In this document: positions 61,435 through 64,000 of the stretch, piece after piece
Numbering within the stretch: the first letter of the stretch is position 1
Layout of the letters: each line of letters starts with the position of its first letter
Assembly: GCF_016900355.1 (NCBI RefSeq)
Contig: NZ_JACJKA010000010.1
Span: 1 to 64,000, forward strand
DNA length: 64,000 nt
DNA from: Bacteroides mediterraneensis
GTDB taxonomy: Bacteria > Bacteroidota > Bacteroidia > Bacteroidales > Bacteroidaceae
Reading direction: 5' to 3'
Notes under the pieces: model-generated
Seen by the model: the letters and a program-made list of their open reading frames with translations, nothing else
Databases searched by the model: none
What the model was told of the DNA's origin: nothing
Translations under genes and position numbers: made by a program

Positions 61435-61864
61435 CATGATTGTCATCCACTGCACGGCAACGAGGGCGGATTCTCCGCTCTCGCCTGCCGAGCTGACGAG
61501 GATGCACCGGAAACGGGGATTCAAGTGTTGCGGGTATCACTATTATGTCCGCATGGACGGGGAGATTTGCACCATGCGCCCGGTGGAACGGGCTGGGGCG
61601 CACGCCAAGGGTTACAATGCGCGGAGCATCGGCGTTGCGTATGAAGGGGGACTGGACGAGCGGGGACAGCCGGCGGATACGCGCACGGAACTGCAGAAGC
61701 GCTCGCTGCGTATCCTGGTAAGGGTGCTGAAGGAGGACTTCCCGGGCATCACGCAGGTGGTGGGACACCGCGACCTGAGTCCGGACCTGGACGGCGACGG
61801 CGTCGTGGAGCCGGAGGAGTGGACGAAAATGTGTCCGTGCTTTGAGGTGAAAAAGGAGTTTTGA
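61421..61864 (+). CDS. N-acetylmuramoyl-L-alanine amidase (Amidase_2/T7 lysozyme type)
   Basis: A 147-residue zinc amidase that cuts the bond between muramic acid and L-Ala. The ATG at 61421 (MRKIDMIVIHCTAT) is preferred over an in-frame TTG 21 bp upstream. Zinc ligands are His10 (VIHCTAT), a second His in GHRDLSPDLDGDG, and the Cys of MCPCFEV; CGYHYYVRMDG and GYNARSIGVAYEGG complete the pattern. There is no signal peptide, so like phage lysozymes it would need a holin-like exit or lysis. It is the last gene of the capsule-linked set, just before the 68-bp repeats. Confidence 0.92.
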   Translation: MRKIDMIVIHCTATRADSPLSPAELTRMHRKRGFKCCGYHYYVRMDGEICTMRPVERAGAHAKGYNARSIGVAYEGGLDERGQPADTRTELQKRSLRILVRVLKEDFPGITQVVGHRDLSPDLDGDGVVEPEEWTKMCPCFEVKKEF

Positions 61865-61924
61865 GGATATTGACAGGAGAACGGAAGGGCAAAGGTGAAG
61901 AACTTTTGTCCTTTTGTTTTTTTT

Positions 61925-62390
61925 GACAGAAGAACAAAAGAACAAAATTAAGAACTTGTGTTTTTCTGTTCTTGTGTCCAAAAGGTTTATATGACAGAAG
62001 AACAAAAGAACAAAATTAAGAACTTGTGTTTTTCTGTTCTTGTGTCCAAAAGGTTTATATGACAGAAGAACAAAAGAACAAAATTAAGAACTTGTGTTTT
62101 TCTGTTCTTATGTCCAAAAGGTTTATATGACAGAAGAACAAAAGAACAAAATTAAGAACTTGTGTTTTTCTGTTCTTATGTCCAAAAGGTTTATATGACA
62201 GAAGAACAAAAGAACAAAATTAAGAACTTGTGTTTTTCTGTTCTTATGTCCAAAAGGTTTATATGACAGAAGAACAAAAGAACAAAATTAAGAACTTGTG
62301 TCTTTCTGTTCTTGTGTCCAAAAGGTTTATATGACAGAAGAACAAAAGAACAAAATTAAGAACTTGTGTTTTTCTGTTCTTATGTCCAAA
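61925..62390 (+). repeat. Seven tandem 68-bp units with hairpin and micro-ORF in each
   Basis: Units start at 61925, 61993, 62061, 62129, 62197, 62265 and 62333; the last is cut at about 62390. Identity is nearly complete; the main variable site is CTTGTG/CTTATG. Each unit contains GACAGAAGAACAAAAG and an inverted partner (TTTTTCTGTTCTTATGTCC), giving a long AT-rich stem. Units 2-7 also read as a micro-ORF (ATG ACA GAA GAA …) of 23 codons whose TGA overlaps the next unit's ATG as ATGA; unit 1 has TTG instead. The last ORF runs on to 62489. Function unknown. Confidence 0.92.
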
Positions 62391-62613
62391 ACCCTACGGG
62401 GAGATAAAATAAAAAAAGGGAATCTTCCCAGACTCCCAATCTTCATTAACCTTAAATCTAATACCATGAAAAACACATTGCAAATGTAGGGATTTTATGT
62501 TATGAGTCATGTAAATCGATAGAAAATCTGCATCAAATTCAGCTTATTTAACATTTAAGGCCTTCCGGACGGGGTTTCTGCTTACAATTTTTGAGTAGAA
62601 GAGGCAAAATCGG
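62391..62613. other. Non-coding spacer with a short leader-like motif
   Basis: No gene. At 62466-62489 the frame of the last repeat ORF ends with MKNTLQM and a stop; the sequence around it (ATTAACCTTAAATCTAATACCATGAAAAACAC, written here in parts: ATTAACCTTAAATC, TAATACCATG, AAAAACAC) resembles a recurring Bacteroides intergenic element that I recall, though I cannot confirm it here. Confidence 0.35.
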
Positions 62614-62644
62614 TTTGGCAGTTAGGCGGAAAAGTGTATCTTTG
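62614..62644 (+). promoter_or_regulatory. Promoter of the nucleoside symporter gene
   Basis: A perfect Bacteroidales promoter: -33 TTTG (62614-62617), 19-bp spacer, -7 TATCTTTG (62637-62644), 26 bp before the ATG at 62671. Confidence 0.8.
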
Positions 62645-62670
62645 TCGTTAAAACCAGAAAAAACGGAACA

Positions 62671-63930
62671 ATGAATATGAAATTTCGACTGATTGTCATG
62701 AACTTCCTGCAGTTTGCCGTGTGGGGAGCGTATCTCACTTCCATGGGGACGTACCTGGCAGGTGTGGGACTGGGCGGACATATCGGCATCTTTTATGCGA
62801 TGCAGGGCATTGTGTCTCTCTTTATGCCGGCGGTGCTGGGCATCGTGGCCGACCGCTGGATTCCGGCGCAGCGTCTGTTAGGACTGAGTCATCTGTTGGC
62901 TGCCCTCTTTATGGCGGGGGCCGGGTATTATGCCATGACCACCGGACCGCACGTGGAGTTTTCACCCTTGTTTGCTTTTTATTCCATGAGCGTGGCGTTC
63001 TACATGCCGACGCTGGCACTGTCGAACTCGGTGGCGTATACGGCGCTCGACAAGGCGGGGCTGGACACCATCAAGGCGTTTCCGCCCATCCGTACGTTCG
63101 GCACCATCGGTTTCATCTGCTCCATGTGGCTGGTCGACCTGATGGGATTCCAGTCGAACTACATGCAGTTCTTTACCTGCTCGGCCTGGGGCGTGGTGCT
63201 GGCCATCTATGCCCATACGTTGCCGGAGTGTCCGGTGAGCCGCGGAAGAGGGGAGAAGAAGTCGCTGGTGGAAGCGCTGGGGCTGAAGGCGTTCCTGCTG
63301 TTCAAGGACCGCAGGATGGCGGTGTTCTTCATCTTCTCGATGCTGTTAGGCGTGTCGCTGCAGATTACCAACGGGTTTGCCAATCCGTTTATCACGAACT
63401 TCAGTGCCATTCCGGAATATGCCGACACCTTCGGGGTGAAGCATGCCAACCTGCTGATTTCGCTCTCACAGATCAGTGAGACGTGCTGCATCCTGCTGAT
63501 TCCGTTCTTCCTGGGACGGTTCGGTATCAAGCGGGTGATGCTGATTGCCATGGTGGCGTGGGTGCTGCGCTTCGGACTCTTCGGCCTGGGCGACCCGGGC
63601 AGCGGGGTGTGGATGTTCGTGCTGTCCATGCTGGTGTATGGCGTGGCGTTCGACTTCTTCAACGTGTCGGGCTCGCTCTATGTAGACAAGGAGACGGACC
63701 TTTCCATCCGTTCGAGTGCGCAGGGTCTCTTCATCCTGATGACGAACGGCATCGGGGCGACGGTGGGTACGCTGAGTGCGCAGGCGGTGGTGAACTGTTT
63801 CGTGGACTTCAACTCGACGGCGCCGCAGGTGGAAGGATGGAGCCGGGCGTGGTTCGTGTTCGCGGCTTATGCCTTGGTAGTGGCAATTGCATTTGCCTTG
63901 ATATTCAGATACAAACATAAAACGAATTAA
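62671..63930 (+). CDS. Nucleoside:H+ symporter (NupG/Nuc_H_symport family)
   Basis: A 419-residue inner-membrane MFS transporter with 12 helices. Family features are LIVMNFLQFAVWGAYLTSMGTYL (helix 1), FPPIRTFGTIGFICSMWLVD, FANPFITNF and DKETDLSIRSSAQGLFILMTNGIGATVG, as in NupG/XapB nucleoside permeases. Two starts are possible (62671 and 62677). It has its own promoter and is probably monocistronic or linked with rsmE (17-bp gap). Confidence 0.9.
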   Translation: MNMKFRLIVMNFLQFAVWGAYLTSMGTYLAGVGLGGHIGIFYAMQGIVSLFMPAVLGIVADRWIPAQRLLGLSHLLAALFMAGAGYYAMTTGPHVEFSPLFAFYSMSVAFYMPTLALSNSVAYTALDKAGLDTIKAFPPIRTFGTIGFICSMWLVDLMGFQSNYMQFFTCSAWGVVLAIYAHTLPECPVSRGRGEKKSLVEALGLKAFLLFKDRRMAVFFIFSMLLGVSLQITNGFANPFITNFSAIPEYADTFGVKHANLLISLSQISETCCILLIPFFLGRFGIKRVMLIAMVAWVLRFGLFGLGDPGSGVWMFVLSMLVYGVAFDFFNVSGSLYVDKETDLSIRSSAQGLFILMTNGIGATVGTLSAQAVVNCFVDFNSTAPQVEGWSRAWFVFAAYALVVAIAFALIFRYKHKTN

Positions 63931-63947
63931 ATAGTTACTTGAAGGAT

Positions 63948-64000
63948 ATGCACGTATTTTATACACCGGATATAGAACACACGCAGGAGTTGCCGGAAGA
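63948..64000 (+). CDS. rsmE: 16S rRNA m3U1498 methyltransferase RsmE (5' end only)
   Basis: The window ends after 17 codons. MHVFYTPDIEHTQELPE matches the typical N-terminus of Bacteroidales RsmE, which methylates N3 of U1498 in 16S rRNA. The start lies 17 bp after the symporter stop, and GAAGG precedes the ATG closely. Confidence 0.75.
   Translation, partial: MHVFYTPDIEHTQELPE

Overview
The window is chromosomal DNA from a member of the Bacteroidales, most likely Bacteroides or Phocaeicola. The signs are: promoter -7 boxes of the form TAnnTTTG (several with a -33 TTTG/TTGC box exactly 19 bp upstream), an anaerobic serine-type sulfatase, a bifunctional Fkp fucokinase/GDP-fucose pyrophosphorylase beside a fucose permease, a Wzi/Wza/Wzz capsule apparatus, and the DUF4248 - HU-like - amidase set with a VirE-type protein that usually accompanies capsule loci in this group. 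No rRNA, tRNA or CRISPR array was recognised. These identifications rest on motif and family recognition by eye; no database search was run.

Layout. (1) 0-5.4 kb is an accessory, lower-GC patch: a 22-bp repeat array, a Sau3AI/MutH-like restriction enzyme with an overlapping cytosine-5 methyltransferase (minus strand), a divergent Vsr-type mismatch endonuclease, and a wrecked DUF1016 nuclease gene. (2) 5.5-21 kb is higher-GC core genome: DEAD-box helicase, serC-serA-DUF1015, a sulfatase, a YigZ-family protein, two different L,D-transpeptidases, a LolA-like protein, FtsK, a DUF5063 protein, an RNase D-like exonuclease and RlmI. (3) 21-33.4 kb (minus strand) is surface-sugar machinery of core-like composition: initiating sugar-phosphate transferase, a lipoprotein, Wzi, UDP-sugar dehydrogenase, a truncated DUF218 protein, and a complete GDP-L-fucose module with salvage (FucP, Fkp, a mutarotase-like protein) and de novo (Gmd, Fcl) routes. 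(4) 33.6-35.2 kb holds toxin-antitoxin genes: an intact-looking MntA/HepT pair and the ruins of a PIN-domain pair. (5) 35.3-53.4 kb (minus strand) is an AT-rich capsule/O-chain assembly block: dTDP-sugar genes, acetyltransferase, glycosyltransferases, an EpsG/Wzy-like polymerase, an IS66-type element plus a second fragment of it flanking a glycosyltransferase, an epimerase, two tandem ATP-grasp ligase-like proteins, a DegT aminotransferase and a Wzx flippase. (6) 53.4-62.5 kb returns to high GC: a VirE-type protein, Wzz and Wza, the DUF4248/HU-like/amidase set, and a striking 68-bp tandem repeat. (7) The end holds a nucleoside:H+ symporter and the first codons of rsmE.

How it works together: the initiating transferase would load undecaprenyl phosphate; the glycosyltransferases, acetyltransferase and ATP-grasp/aminotransferase products would build and decorate the repeat unit from GDP-fucose, UDP-uronate and dTDP-deoxysugars; Wzx flips it, the EpsG-like protein polymerises it, and Wzz/Wza/Wzi control length, export and surface attachment. 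The flippase operon and the wza-wzz operon are driven by near-identical copies of one promoter module, which suggests that a VirE-containing segment split an ancestral operon. The most unusual structures are non-coding: three intergenic arrays of exactly five visible degenerate 22-bp units, seven 68-bp units that each read as a tiny ORF coupled to the next by ATGA, and four 10-bp repeats next to the HU-gene promoter.
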